From NCBI GenBank assembly GCA_025677825.1, contig JAIXMO010000009.1:372001-436000 (forward strand): 64,000 nt of DNA, read 5' to 3'. How positions within the stretch are numbered: position 1 is the stretch's first letter; the number at the start of each line of letters is the position of its first letter. Positions 26,123 to 38,231 of this stretch are shown here, in pieces. Made by a program: the position numbers and the translations under genes. Source of the stretch: Helicostylum pulchrum. Taxonomy: Eukaryota; Mucoromycota; Mucoromycetes; Mucorales; Mucoraceae. A model generated the notes under the pieces. It saw only the letters and a list, made by a program, of their open reading frames with translations, was not told the origin of the DNA and searched no databases.

Positions 26123-27145
26123 CTAAATATAGTGGATATCGAATTAGTAAAAAAAAAAGAGAGTTGTCAAAGATGCCATATGCAATTGGAATTGAATACA
26201 CAAAAGAGCGCCTCGTTCACTCTTTGGATACAGGCAATCCTACTTATCTAGATCATGGGGGGTAAAGGTAGGGGCGTAATTACCGAACAAGAGCTTCAAG
26301 AAATCAAAAACGCGTGATAAAAAATAAAATAATTCTTGTACGACTTCGACCATTTTTTATTTCATAACTGCTATCAACATGTCGAACACATGTCTTTGGT
26401 TGGAATCTATACGTATAGCTGTCAGTCTTCCAAGCCAGGGTTGCGCCATCGTTAAAGAAAGAAAGCTTGTGAATTAAGCTGGGTTTTCTTAGATAAAAGC
26501 AGGATATAAGAAGAAGGACGAATGAGAACTTACCACGGATATCATTATTCAGTACGCATGCGGTTGAAGAGACAAAAAAAAACCAGTGCATCTAACTTAT
26601 ACTGAATGTTAATACGATATTGTACTTTTCTTTGATATATTTACTGATAAATGTTTAAATCGTAACACAGAAACTACTGAAACGGTGTATGGTTGCGTGG
26701 AGCATATACATAGCCCAAAAATCATATTCGAAATAATGAAAATATTCAAGACTTAGAATGATATTTGCATATATGAAAATAAACCGAAATATATAAATAA
26801 AACAAGAAGATTATTAGTCTCATTGTTTGTTAATGAACATGTGTTTGTCTTGTATAAGTTTCGTAAATGCTTATCAGGTTGACGCGAAATATAGACAATA
26901 TTAGCTACTCATCAATGAATGCGTAATTTATCGGGGTAAATAGCATCACTGCTATTGTAATTGACCTACTGTGGAACCATTTTGTCTTTCTAGCGGGGTT
27001 TTACTCCACTATCAAAGATTCGCAGTAGACGCTTGTGGATTATAAGCGTAATCAATAGTATTTATGAGTACCAATGATCTATTAATAAAAAACCAGTCGC
27101 CGTTATAAATTTATGGAATAATAGAAAAAAGAAGTTGCAAGTGGA
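26123..27145. other. Region with first copy of a duplicated unknown ORF
   Basis: At about 26183-26320 (plus strand) lies a decayed copy of the sequence found again at 27140-27300. Copy 1 reads IEYTKERLVHSLDTGNPTY then LDHGG and is interrupted by stops. A minus-strand open frame at 26304-26591 has no recognisable motif. Confidence 0.45.
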
Positions 27146-27382
27146 ATGGAGTACACAAAAGAGCACCTTGTTCACTATTTGAATACAGCCGATCGTACGT
27201 ATCAAGATCATGGGATAATAGGAGAGAGGGCGGTCTTAATTAAAGACAAGAGCTTCAAGAAATCAAAAACGCGTGATAAAAACAAGTTGTACGACTTCCC
27301 CATGACCTCCAGAAATATATCAGAAAATGATTACGGAAAAAAAAAAATACGAAATTCTATAGTTGATAGACTTGATAGGTAA
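27146..27382 (+). CDS. Unknown 78-residue ORF, second copy of a repeat
   Basis: Begins MEYTKEHLVHYLNTADRTY and continues QDHGIIGERAVLIKDKSFKK, a basic patch and YDFPMTSRN. A decayed version lies about 950 bp upstream in the same orientation, sharing EYTKE, LVH, DHG and the nucleotide stretch encoding SFKKSKTRDK. Two copies suggest a mobile-element ORF or a duplicated gene piece; I do not recognise the family. Expression is unproven. Confidence 0.35.
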   Translation: MEYTKEHLVHYLNTADRTYQDHGIIGERAVLIKDKSFKKSKTRDKNKLYDFPMTSRNISENDYGKKKIRNSIVDRLDR

Positions 27383-28852
27383 ACTTTAATTGGATAAAAA
27401 TGTACGTGTATAATATCGTCCGAGAGTTTAAGACAAGTGAGAGGAACCGTCTCAATGGTGTTTAGTGCCGTATATCAAACATAGAAGAGGGGATCATGAC
27501 CCGGTAGTGATTTTGTCGCCTTCTATTACCCAACATCTGCAAAAAAAAAAAGATATGAACAATCGAAGGGGGGTTTTTTTTTTCGAAATCACTTATGTAA
27601 ACTATCGTCTACTTCTAAAACCAGAAATGCTACTTATATACCAATAAAAAAAAGATAGTACTTTTTTTTTGGGCTTGAAAATAAATTAGGTCGTTCAACT
27701 TTTCATATATTCTAACGCGAAACACTGTATAACAGTATAGACCATAAACGGATCCCGAACTCGGAAATCACTCCACGGTAAATTAAAAGATTTATCATGG
27801 GACGGTTGCTCTTAAAGCATGGTACTCCTACATAATCATATTGAAGGAACTATAAAAGCTAATGTAACGCAATATCATTTGGTATACAAATAACTAATAG
27901 AATTCACCCTTCTTTATATAAATACTGCCTTTTATCCCTCGTGACTTTTCTTATAAAGTATTTTAAATCTACTATGTATTACTCGTACTACTTTTAATCA
28001 TATTTCTCTTCTTTTTTTTATCAAAACTATATCAATATTATTTTTGTGCTCATACGAACTCCGCGTACTCCACCTTTTGTGTAAGCTGTACCGGCGGAGT
28101 GGTTTTTTTTAATAAATGAGCGGGAACCAAAGCGAGAAGATGTAGATCGAAGTGTAAGCTCTAGGCACAATAGTAAAATAAACAAAAAACGCTCGAGCCA
28201 AGTTAATGATAACTCTCATACTATAATTCACTTTTTTTTTTGGTTCTCCTAGTTACTTCTCATATTATTTTTTTATATTTGTATCTTCTTTTTTCTCTCC
28301 CGCTCACCTAATAGAAATTCGTGAACACAGGGTCAGTAGTAAACGGCTATCGTAATGGTAATCGTGGCAGAATTTGTAAAAGAATGTAACATACAATAAT
28401 TATCACGGGGCGTATTCTTTAAGAGAGCGCACAGGTGCGAGGTAAAGATAAATAAAAACTAAACACAGGGGGGTCGGGGCCACTCACTTTAGCTTTTTTT
28501 AACTTTTTTTAACTTTAATTTGTCGAGTTTGCCGACTATATACAATGCATATCTTTTTATTCGAAAATAACAAAGACTGCATATTTTACTGCGATTAAGT
28601 CGTTTAGCAGTAATAAAAAGAGTGCTAAAATCTAAAAAAGAAAAAAAGAAATTATTCCCGTGACCATGCTTGTGATTTGTGTTCTGCCGTAAGAATTTTG
28701 GGCGAAAAAAAAAAAAAAGAGAAAAGGGAAGTGGGGGGACTTACCTTGTCCCTCTTTCACACCATTGATATGCTTGTGGAATGTGAAACATCTATTATCC
28801 AGAGATCAAAAAGTGTACATAGCTTATTAAAAAAAGCCACTTTTGTTCCCTT
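27383..28852. other. Gene-free region
   Basis: AT-rich with short homopolymers; ORFs at 27465 and 28677 lack motifs. Nothing supportable seen. Confidence 0.5.
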
Positions 28853-28860
28853 TATATAAA
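28853..28860 (+). promoter_or_regulatory. TATA box of small Cys-rich gene
   Basis: TATATAAA 140 bp upstream of the proposed start at 29000, followed by a long CT-rich stretch, the usual look of a promoter and leader in this window. Confidence 0.45.
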
Positions 28861-28999
28861 TTGAGTAAATTATCTCGAACTTCTTCCTCTTCACTCTCTC
28901 TTTTTTACTCTACTTCTTTTTTCTTGGATTTTTTTTAAAAAACTATAAACATATTTACTCTTTTTTTAACTTGCAAAAACAAAACATTAACACATCAAA

Positions 29000-29237
29000 A
29001 TGGGTATTAGCTTCCGTCAATTCATTACTAAATCAAACAGTAAATCAAATAAAAACCAAACATCAGGACCCAATGTTTGTTCTGGTAGAGGAAAAAGTTA
29101 CTGTCTTATTCATCGACGATACTTTGAAACAAGTTGGTGTCCAGATTGTAGTCGCTCAAGCCGTAAGTTTATAATTTTGCATATATATTTGGGTTGTTGT
29201 TTATATTAACGTACAAAAATGATTTGTAGATCATTAG
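29000..29237 (+). CDS. Small Cys/His-rich protein, 56 residues, unknown
   Basis: Exon 1 (29000-29162) ends at GTAAGT and exon 2 (29230-29237) adds only HH and the stop. The start has a good context (TCAAAATGG). The product, MGISFRQFITKSNSKSNKNQ then CSGRGKSYCLIHRRYFETSW and CPDCSRSSHH, has four Cys and several His arranged C-x7-C-x2-H...C-x2-C, which could bind one zinc ion. It has a basic N-terminus and no signal peptide. The family is not recognised. A second frame (28971-29174) overlaps it but lacks motifs. Confidence 0.5.
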
Positions 29238-29424
29238 GTTTCTCCTAAAAACGTTAGAATTATTATACCTTCCAAAACCTTTTTTCAAAAAATCAAAAAA
29301 TTCCCCTTTACAAAATTAAAAATTCAAGACCTAAAAAAAAGATGCTCTTCCCTCTCTCGCTAGAACAAAAGAAGGGCGTACTACCTAACTAAAAAAAAAA
29401 AGCCAAAAAAAAGCTAAAAAAAAA

Positions 29425-29467
<43 letters not shown>

Positions 29468-32400
29468 CACACAGACAATTGTATTGTTACACCCCTAATA
29501 TTTTACATCCCACATGTAAATCAAAAAAAAAAAGCACACCTTTCCCCCTCTATTGTAAATGATTCTCTCTTTTTCTCTCCACTCTCAACTTTTTATTAAG
29601 TCTATTTACCCTTCCACAATACCATGTACTATGCCTCTACAACTTAATTTTTTCATTATAAATTTATTACTTTTCTTTTTCACCTACAATAGAATTATTG
29701 ATATCAAAACAAAACTAAAATAAAAACCAAAAAAGAAAATAATACCCTTTTTTTTAAAAAACGAAAAAAAAGCATAATTAAAAAAGAAGTTGGGGATGTA
29801 TGAAAACAAAACTGTGTATCACAATATATAAAAAGTATTAAAAGATTTTTTTCTTAGCTTAATGAAAAAATATTTCTCAATCTCTGGCGATCTGGCCACG
29901 TTTTGATCACTAGAAAAGATTTTTTTTGCACAAAGGAACCCTATGATCGTAGACGCCGCACAGGTGTTTATGTGTAACTTTTTCGTGTACATAAAATTTT
30001 AATTGAGCAGGGAACCCTCCTCTTAGCCCGCCCCCTTTGTGTATCTATCTTACAGTAAGGAAATAAATTAATCACCGTAAATTCAACTTTTTTTTTTCTC
30101 GTGATTAAGCTTCCCATTGCAATGGTCTTTTTTTTTCTTTGTGATTATCAAAAGGGTAGTCAATGCGTGACCTCGGTGAAATAATCCGCACTTCCCGGTC
30201 AGTCCCGGCCCTGTGAGTTCACTTATAATACACGCCTTGGTTGCTATCCTATTCTCTACTACAGCCCACCAAAGAAGAGAAGAAGGCATTGCCTACTCCA
30301 TCTATACTTTCTATATTTGGACTGTTTGTACCTCCATTCACCAGACCTTATCGATCTTTTACTCTTGTTACTATTCCTCTAAAGAAAAACAAAAAGGTAG
30401 AAGAATCTATTGTTCCACAAATTTCATCTGAGAGTTCCTCTTTATTCAGCTTGGTATTTCTATTAATAATTCAATTTCGTTATTTTTAAGAGTTTTATTT
30501 TTTAAACAAATATACTCTAAAATAATTGATTATTACCGCTTAAAAAAAGAAATCTGCACTGCTGAAGTATCATGCAAATTTGCATTTTTTTTAAAAAAAG
30601 AAGATTATACACTATTTTATAGATTGTTATATTGTCATATTTATAAGTCAAACTAGAGATAAGATAATCCGTGTTGAGTACTTGCAAAAAGATGTCTAGT
30701 ACATTTAAAAAAAAAGTCATTATATTTAGATGGCGGTCTTAATTTGGTTTGCTTTCTTAAAGCAGATGTGGTTAGGTCCGTGAAATGTGCTACTGCATAT
30801 ACTTGTGTAATCTCTTCATAATCTACAGATACATTTTAATTACTCGAGAAGTAGTAGGAGCAACCTAACATCCTGCTATCACCATGGGAACCATTGAAAC
30901 TATCTGTCAGCATTGACTTTTTTTTTTAAAAAAAAATATCATTTGCAATGTAATTTTATATAGATATATAAAAGGCGGGGCCGCAAGATACCCAACAACC
31001 AGAAAAAACACCGCTTTTTGTTGTACAGAGGGGGTTTAGGTCTTCCACCTATATCCAAGCAGTACACGAATGGTGATATTAGCGGAAATATAATTATTTT
31101 TTTTAAAATAAAAGAAGCTATTCACTCCTTTAATGAATTCAATGGTAAAGGAGGAAATTAAATTATTAATTTTGGTTATAGTTGTGTTTTGTGTATCCTT
31201 CATATATTTTAGTTTTTGTGCAGCATTAAAAAAAAAATTGACGTAAAATGTGTTGGGTATATATAAAAAAAAAGGTTTTAGACGAAAAGTACAAAAAAAT
31301 TATACTTAGCTTGCAAACTAATAAATTGATTTTTTACTTTTTAGTCTAGCTAAACGATAAAGTAGAGGTATCTATCATGGTTTTATCTATTATATTTCTG
31401 TTTCCAAGGTGACAGTGTAACTGTAATTGCTGGTCCAAACGAGAAGATCGAAGCTAAAAAGTAATTTCTTTAAAAGGAATAAAAGGACGACATTAAAGAA
31501 AGAGACAAATGGGGGGGGGGGGGGGGGAGGGACCCCATGAGATAAATTGAACGGTATAGATGGGTTGAAAGGGGGGGGGGGCGACAGCCATTGTTTCAAT
31601 ATTAGAATTGTTTCATCATACTGGCGTGTTTAACCTTTTTTTTAAAACTCTTTAGTATGACGCCGAGCTTCTAAATGTAACAGGACTAGTGGCTAGGCCA
31701 TATAAAATAGGGTATACCAACCTTCCTTTGTTGACGCATAGTATCTGACAAAAGTAGTACCAAAGTATGGTTTTACGTAATAAATAAATTTGTATCACCC
31801 TTCTTTTTTACTTTTTATCCTTGCTAAAAAAAATGATTAATTAGGCACAAACAAATAACTTCATGTTTGTTGTCTAATAACAGGAAAGTTTCAATTATTT
31901 TTGCACACAAAAATCACATGATAATTCATGGCGATCTCCCTCTTTTTCTGCCAGCAAAAAAAATAAGAATATATACCATGATACAAAAACCAATAATTAT
32001 TTAAATCATACATAAGCTGTTTATGGTATTTACAGCTTTAACACGCAGCCAATCATTTCTTTTACGACTGTGCAACATGATGCCCTGTCCACAAATATAA
32101 GAAATGAGAGTCTTTTTGAAAGACTTATCAAAAAGTTCATGTAGGGCAATATACAACCGTAATTTGTAAGCTCTCGCCGTTTTAGAGAAAACCTAAGGGA
32201 CAGCCTGTTTATAAAAAAAATACATATTATGTAATATATGTGGATGAGCTAATAAAAAGGTCAATTTCTGCTGTAAAAAAAAGAAACACCCTGATAAGAT
32301 TACATAATTTGGAATATGTTGACCATGGAATTGAATCCAAGCCTTTATTTAAGCCAAACCGATGGTTCCATGCACAATGTATGAACACAAATCGATCAAA

Positions 32401-32941
32401 AAAGGAGGTATGAAATATTAAGTAATTCTTCAAATGATTAGATAAATGAGGGTCCCAAACTGATCACGCCCTTACCTGTTAATGATTTAAAGTTAAATCA
32501 TTCATGCTGACATTAGCATAAAGTAATAATAAAAACAACTTTTTTTCTTTACGATATGCTGGGCTATAAAATAACATAGTAAATGTATCAAGTTGCTCTA
32601 ATTCAAAAAGGAATGGTAATAAAAAAAAGGCTAATACTTGTCTAGAGTTTTTTATTATTGTAAGATGAACGTTTAAATATTGCATAAACGCTTATTTAAG
32701 ATTAAGCCAGTGTATAACATTGTACAAATATTAATAACCACGGCTATACGAGACTTTGATATCTTCAAGTCAAAAATAGCCCGAGTAATTAGTTTCCGAT
32801 TTGAATGCTAAAGCCGATCTAAAGGACTTGCATCAACGTGTTTATTGTATTGGTGAATAATTTTAAAGTTTTACGAGATCTAGACTCTGCCCAATTTAAT
32901 TTGATCTAGTACAAGCATACGGCTTAAAATCTATAGTATAT
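29238..32941. other. Gene-poor region with long poly-A and G runs
   Basis: Holds an A tract of over 30 bases at about 29430-29465, G runs of 17 and 11 bases at 31511-31527 and 31571-31581, and T(n)A(n) palindromes near 30585 and 30925. Coding-like scraps appear: 30271-30489 (Pro/Lys-rich open frame after a CTACTACAG acceptor-like motif) and 32307-32416 (HNLEYVDHGIESKPLFKPNR then WFHAQCMNTNRSKKEV), possibly mobile-element debris. None is convincing as a gene. Confidence 0.45.
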
Positions 32942-32944
32942 TTA

Positions 32945-34052
32945 CACTACGAAAAAAAAACCGCTGTTTTTAAGTGTTTTAAAGTGACAAAAAACACTTA
33001 AAAACACCTAAAAAAAAAGGTACTTTTTTACCGTGCACAAAGTGACATGGAAACCGCCAAAGGCCACCTAAAGTCACTTCAGAATCACTTTCCCCTACTT
33101 ACTTTAAAACCACTTTAAATCACTTTAAACCACTCTAATCGCTTTATTTTGTGTTATAATAAATTTTCATTTTTATTATTGTCGTTTATGCTGTTAAGCA
33201 CAGTGAATATACGCAAATGTATAATATCTCCTTTGAAAATGGTTGTATTTCGCTTGAACTTACCTTTTTTCTAAACAAACATGAGCCTTGGAGTTTAACG
33301 ATTTTCCTAATTAGCAGTTGCGTTGTAAGTTTTGTTAGTAAAGATCACAGTACGTTTGTACGGTTTACTTACTTTAATTTGGGCGTCTATTACATTAAGA
33401 TGTCATTTTGGTAGTATAGTAACATTCTCTAATATAATATCGTGATTAGTACCGTAATAGCCTTAGTCCGAATCATAAACAAACTTAACAAATCTACCAT
33501 TAATTTTAAAGGTTTTGAGAAAAACTGACAGTTTGCAATATACAAGCTATCCCAAGGATTAATTGACTGATTGGTAACTAGATATAAAAAGTATAATAGT
33601 CAAAAAAGCGCAAGTTAATAGTGCATTTATCTTTTTAACATTAATTGCTAAGCTCAATCCCTGAAAGTAAGTTTTTTTTTTTTTTAAAAAAAAAAGGCTG
33701 AAAAAATAAGCATGGTTTATTAGCAACATGTTGGAAGACACAGTGCTGTATAAGAGCAGCTCTCGGGTACATACTCATTCTTTTTGACTAAGCTTCTGAT
33801 TTTTTTTATTAAACCAGAGATTTAAAAGAAAGAAAAGGAAATTTTTAAATAACCTCTTTTTCACTTTCAACACTTTAAACCACTTCTAAGAAATTTATTT
33901 TGACACTTTAAAACACTTTAAAACACTTTCTCGTTGCGTGGCTAAAAATAACATCTAAAAGTACCTTTATATCACTTTCTGGGCAGGTGTTTACAAAAAA
34001 CACCTGAAAAAACACCTCAAACCACTAAAAACACCGATTTTTTTCCGTGGTG
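32945..34052. mobile_element. Non-autonomous CACTA (EnSpm)-type DNA transposon
   Basis: The ends are imperfect inverted repeats of about 40 bp: left begins CACTACG plus A tract, CCGCTGTTTTTAAGTG; the right end read inward begins CACCACGG plus A tract, TCGGTGTTTTTAGTGG. Many CACTTTAAA-like motifs cluster within 200 bp of each end, as in CACTA subterminal regions. The element (1,108 bp) is flanked by TTA on both sides (32942-32944 and 34053-34055), a 3-bp target duplication as expected. The inside has no transposase; a 65-codon ORF at 33217-33414 has no motif. Confidence 0.85.
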
Positions 34053-34349
34053 TTAGATGCATAAAAAGTATTGCAAATTTATTTTTTTAATCTCTTTAGT
34101 AACGAACAAAAAAAAAAACTACCTGGCACTGGTCAATGTATACACTAGCTTAAAGCTTATTAGGCAATTGCATTTTTTAAATAACTAGAACAAAATGAGT
34201 ATCAGGAATTGTATTCTATTCTGCATTAAATAAACATATAAAAAAAGCGGTCAGGACGTATTGTTTTTTTAGTTGTCCGGATCACAGAAAGATCGCAATG
34301 TCGCCACTCTTATGTGTTGAAAATGATTAAACAAGTCTTTTTTTTTTTT

Positions 34350-35650
34350 TTAGTTTTCATACTTGTTTGAATTATGATTCCCTTTTAAAGGCGGTAGAGT
34401 CTGGCCATCGTCCGAGATAATGTAGTCGAAACCTATTAACGCGATGTTCATAGCACCATTCTGATATCTATTTACCGTACAAGAAGAACAAAAGAGCCGA
34501 CTGGGACATTTATTGTTGGTACAGGTGACGACACCTTTCACACGTCTTTTTTCGTTTTCACCAACTCGTACTATTTGTTTAGCTGTAACTTCAAAACAAG
34601 AACTGCAGGTAACAGTCGATCTAATTTCATCTACAGTGAAGGTTATATCACTTTCAACACTAGAGAACTTTTGCAGAATAGTGTCTGAGCTTCTTTGGTT
34701 ATTTCCTCGAATATATGAAACATTTATTGACCAATTTCCAATAAACGTTACCACATACCCTTGTTTCCTATTTAGCTTAAAATGATTAAATATGTGGTTT
34801 CTTTTTTTAGAACAAATACGTTTGTAATATCTGCCTTTTCTAATAGTTTTAGTAACTATCTTCCTCTGTAAAGCATTTTTATTTTGTGCCTTCTTGTCTC
34901 TTTGCGCTTTCTACCTTTTAAATATATGGCTCATAGATAATACGGCGTCGTTAACTTTCGCAGCAGTGAAATCGTAAACGTAGGATTTGTTGGGATCATG
35001 CTGAATATCTGGCTCTTCTATTTATATTGAGCAATTCAAATATATATACTGACTCGAATACAGCTCTTGGCTTTGTACAATATATAGAAGCGAATATTAC
35101 AACTCTAGGATCTAGACCTTGTACGAGGGCTTTGTTATGTTTGAGCTTTTGAAGAGTATCATTCGAGAGAGAAAAGTTTGGCAGCAGCCCGGAGGGGATA
35201 TACTGGTTATGTAATCTCTTGTTTAGAAAATACAAATCTTTATTCCAGACTTTTTGAGCTCGAAATTCTCTTCCTAAATCCAATCTTGTAGACTCTTCAA
35301 ATCGTAACTGTTTACATAAAGCAGCATACCCTTTTTTTTTCAGTCTTGATTTGCTTATTAAATTGTGCTACTTTAGATTGCATGTCCTTTTCTTCATCCG
35401 AAAATAACTAGTCATGCCCGCTCTTTTCCTTTTTTCCTTTTAATACTTTAACTTGTGTAGCCGTAGTAACAACCTTTTCTCCAAGAAAATGAAGACTGAA
35501 TTGATTAGATTACGTAAAAGAATAACTTGACTTCATAGTCTACTTTCAAAGTATACGGTTAATAATACCGTCATTAAAAACGTTCTCATAAAGAAACTGT
35601 TTAGCTTAATCGCTATTAAGATCATTGCTGGAGGTAAACGACTTGCCATC
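34350..35650 (-). pseudogene. TnpB/Fanzor-like (RuvC + zinc ribbon) relic, group C
   Basis: Minus-strand debris in one direction but with many stops and frame changes. Segments in order: FLYENVFNDGIINRIL and QFSLHFLGEKVVTTATQVKV (about 35640-35430), LQKLKHNKALVQGLDPRVV (RuvC-I-like LDPxV, from the frame at 34996-35283), YDFTAAKVNDAVLSMSHIFK, VVTFIGNWSINVSYIRGNNQ, VDEIRSTVTCSSCFEVTAKQ, VTCTNNKCPSRLF and VNRYQNGAMNIALIGF. CSSC plus CTNNKC and the NR-x2-NGAMNIA ending resemble the TnpB C-terminal zinc ribbon, with Tyr where Asp is expected in NRD. Inactive copy. Assignment is by motif order only. Confidence 0.55.
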
Positions 35651-36084
35651 GTCATTAAAAATATAATGATCCTTGCAGAGCGGCGAGTATAACGTTAATC
35701 AATTAACGGAATGGAGAGTTCTTGATTATATTTCTTAACTGGGTACAGACGCCTTTCACTGAACTTCGTATTATTACCGGCGAAACGAACAAGTGCATTG
35801 CGCAGATGACGTATTCTATAACATAGCAAAAACGAAGCCTTCTGGTCTCACCTCAAGGAGATGGGACGAAGGGTAATGTCGCTTTTTGTACATAGCGATA
35901 ACGCTTCTTCAGGTATTAATTCCTGCTTGTCGTTACGCAGCTGCTGTTTGATATACAATGCGACCGGTAAATTTTGTCCGTTCTGAAAAATAAAATGTTT
36001 CAACAAAATCATATCAGAAAGATCGAATAATTCAGAAAGAGCCGAGATTATACGGCTGGCTGAAGAAATGTAAAATCAAGATGT

Positions 36085-36362
36085 GGATTATAAAAGAGTA
36101 ATCAGCGGTTTATTGGAGAAGACCCAATTGCTTCCCTTTCGAAAGATAAAAATTTCCAGTAAACTTTACTACGACCAAACTGATTCGAAGCTACTGCAGA
36201 AAATTCGGTAAAGATTCTGCCCTCATCATAGGAGATTGGTCAGCCCCAATATAAAGTTTCAGGAGCCAAACTAGAAATAAGGGGTTAATTACAATGCTCA
36301 AAAAGAACGGCTTCACTGTTTATTTGATCAATGAATTTAAAACGAGAAACTAAAATTACAGC
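36085..36362 (+). pseudogene. TnpB/Fanzor-like relic, group B, RuvC-II segment
   Basis: Frame-shifted remnant: LPFRKIKISSKLYYDQTDSK then, in another frame, FGKDSALIIGDWSAPI, a stop, NKGLITMLKKNGFTVYLINE and FKT. The same order (PFRK, SSY, GNWSA, GKGMRKTLRNEGFQVYLLDE) occurs in the longer relic at 47.9-49.0 kb, so both belong to one family. The expected zinc ribbon after EFKT is missing; a perfect hairpin follows 75 bp downstream, immediately before the TMEM230-like gene. Confidence 0.6.
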
Positions 36363-36436
36363 TATTTGCCAGTGTTTCTGGTTTTTGTGAACTGCTGTCT
36401 GAAAAAACAAGACGAGAATTTATCATAAAAACAAAA

Positions 36437-36463
36437 GGGTGTTTTTCAAAGTGAAAAACACCC
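36437..36463. repeat. Perfect 11-bp hairpin, shared with 53.1 kb
   Basis: GGGTGTTTTTC and GAAAAACACCC pair perfectly around a 5-base loop. The hairpin and its flanks (CATAAAA-CAAAAGGG before, CCCTAAAAAA after) recur at 53127-53170. It lies 15 bp beyond the stop of the TMEM230-like gene and downstream of a group B relic. It may be the end of a mobile element or part of its RNA, or a transcript end signal. Confidence 0.55.
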
Positions 36464-36478
36464 TAAAAAAAGTTATAT

Positions 36479-37031
36479 TTAATCCCAGTCCGGAATAAGA
36501 TTAAAGTCATATCCCGGATACTTGTAATACGCATAGTAAGCGATGTACAAATGATACGAGCCTTTTGAAAAGTAAAAAAAAAAAAAAAAGAATAAGTTTA
36601 ATTTTCCTGAGCCACTTTAACAATGAATTATCGTTATTTTTTACCTGGAATAAACATAAGACTACCAAGTACTATAAAAGCTGTACCTCTAGCTAACCAA
36701 ACCTGCATTCAAAAAAGTTAGTATCAAACCACTTTTTTTTTTTGACAACAGCTTACATCTGAAGTAATTTGACCAATTTTAACCAAAATACCAATGGTTA
36801 ATAATACACCACCAACGACAAAAAGTAAAACGGCCAACCCAATAGCGTTCCAAGGAACTAAGTAAGTTAGTAATACAAGAAGAAGAAAAAAGTGTACTCG
36901 CAATCTACTTTTTGTACTTTACTTGGTGTTTCAACTGTTTCAAATTGAGCATCACTAAACCCTCGGTCTTCTTGTAATTCTGCAAATCTTCTCGAAGTTT
37001 TTTTCGGTTTAAGCGGATTACGCATTTTCAT
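36479..37031 (-). CDS. TMEM230/TMEM134-family membrane protein
   Basis: Four exons, 36923-37031, 36757-36857, 36645-36702 and 36479-36561, give 116 residues. After a basic N-terminal tail come two membrane segments, WNAIGLAVLLFVVGGVLLTI and TAFIVLGSLMFIPG, then the family signature HLYIAYYAYYKYPGYDFNL ending IPDWD. Human TMEM230 works in vesicle trafficking; the function of fungal members is unclear. The first junction (CCA A|TT CCT) is the least certain; a second in-frame ATG lies 6 bp after the first. Confidence 0.9.
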
Positions 37032-37405
37032 TATAGAAGAAAGAAGAAGAAACCCGTTTTTTTAAACCTGCAATCTCTCTTCTTTTCTTTGTCTCGTGTT
37101 GCACGTTTTAATAGAGTCACATAAAAAAAAAGTCGCCGGATAAATCGGCATTTAATAAAAAAATATTAGATTCATTATACATCACGACTTTACAAAACAT
37201 CAGTGCTCAAATTATAATATAGTTTACAAAACAGGTTATTTTGGAAAAGGACTCTTTGAAGCATTTGCTAATATTTTATTTTTAAAAAAAAAAACCTGGC
37301 TTGAAATTTGAAATTGCCCAAACCTTCTCTCCAGTTACATTTATCACTGAAGAGCTGCCATATTACAAATGAAACAGCGAAGAAAATAACCATTCATATT
37401 AGTTA

Positions 37406-37715
37406 ATGGATTATAATGCTATTAAAAGCTATTGCTATCAAGACTTATGTAAAGGAGATCCAAAATGGCCTGATAATATAATTTTACCAGAGGACGTAAC
37501 GGACAATTGGCGAGTTCAAGACTTCACGCGTTTGTAGTCGGTGTGGAACTGATTCTTTGAACAGTGTGTCTCGTGTCAAAGACCATAGTGTAATGGTATG
37601 AAAACCCTGTAATACACTATGCCAGCGAGATATCAACGCTGTCAAGAATATGATGTCAATCTCTCTTTCCGTTAGGAAAGGTATGCGTAGACCGAGAGTC
37701 TATTCAAGAGGTTAA
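37406..37715 (+). pseudogene. TnpB/Fanzor-like relic, group A, zinc-ribbon end
   Basis: From about 37509 one frame reads EFKTSRVCSRCGTDSL, KDHSVMV, a stop, KPCNTLCQRDINAAKNMMSI and SVRKGMRRPRVYSRG. This is the C-terminal zinc ribbon of a TnpB-like protein (C-x2-C ... C-x2-C, then QRDINAAKN holding the last RuvC Asp). The first Cys of the second pair is TGA instead of TGT and the usual Trp before QRD is Cys, so it is decayed. Upstream, another frame (37406-37537) reads MDYNAIKSYCYQDLCKGDPK, possibly another part of the same element. Confidence 0.7.
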
Positions 37716-38231
37716 ACTCATCGAACTATACAATCGCCATAGTAAACGCGGTTTCCGTTTTTGGGATTTAGATTATTACACGGGTGAGACTTTTAACTAT
37801 TATGCTTTATTTTCGGACAACTAAAAAAAACTAGTGAACTTTTTTTGTAGAAGTGCAGACTCACAAAACAAAAAAGACAGTAAAAACGCTCATAGTATTT
37901 ACTAGCATTTTAATTATCATTCATGCACGTATATTAAAAACTTTCTAGCACGAAACCAAAAGTATACTCATGTACGCGTAATTTAAAGTAAAAAAAAAAA
38001 AAACGTAAAGCGTCAAATGTACACCCGCTTGGCTGAGTGTGCAAGTCCAAAACCGTGTATGATATACACATAAGAAGCTTTTTAGGGTATACACATATAT
38101 AATGTACAAAGAGCTTTTTAGTGATGCGCATATAAATATAAATAAAACGGATCAAGTACGTCATGATAAGGAAACACCCCTTTAAAGATTTTTTATTTTG
38201 AGTTATGGGATATTTTTTTTTTTACGTGGAT
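37716..38231. other. Intergenic, no gene seen
   Basis: AT-rich DNA downstream of the relic. The minus-strand ORF at 37934-38164 has no motif or splice support. Confidence 0.45.

Noticed and set aside
27725..27845. 5S rRNA-like words (CCATA, GGATCCCGAACTCGG)
   Set aside because: The order and helices of 5S rRNA do not follow; similarity is limited to short words.
28971..29174. 67-codon ORF overlapping the small Cys-rich gene
   Set aside because: Different frame, poorer start context and no motif; the overlapping frame has Cys/His order and a matching splice pair.
30241..30489. 82-codon Pro/Lys-rich ORF
   Set aside because: Possible acceptor at its start but no promoter-linked first exon, no motif, and a hydrophobic run at the end in AT-rich sequence.
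31404..31464. Exon-like stretch after CCAAG reading DSVTVIAGPNEKIEAKK and a stop
   Set aside because: Looks coding, but I found no upstream exon in frame, so no gene could be built.
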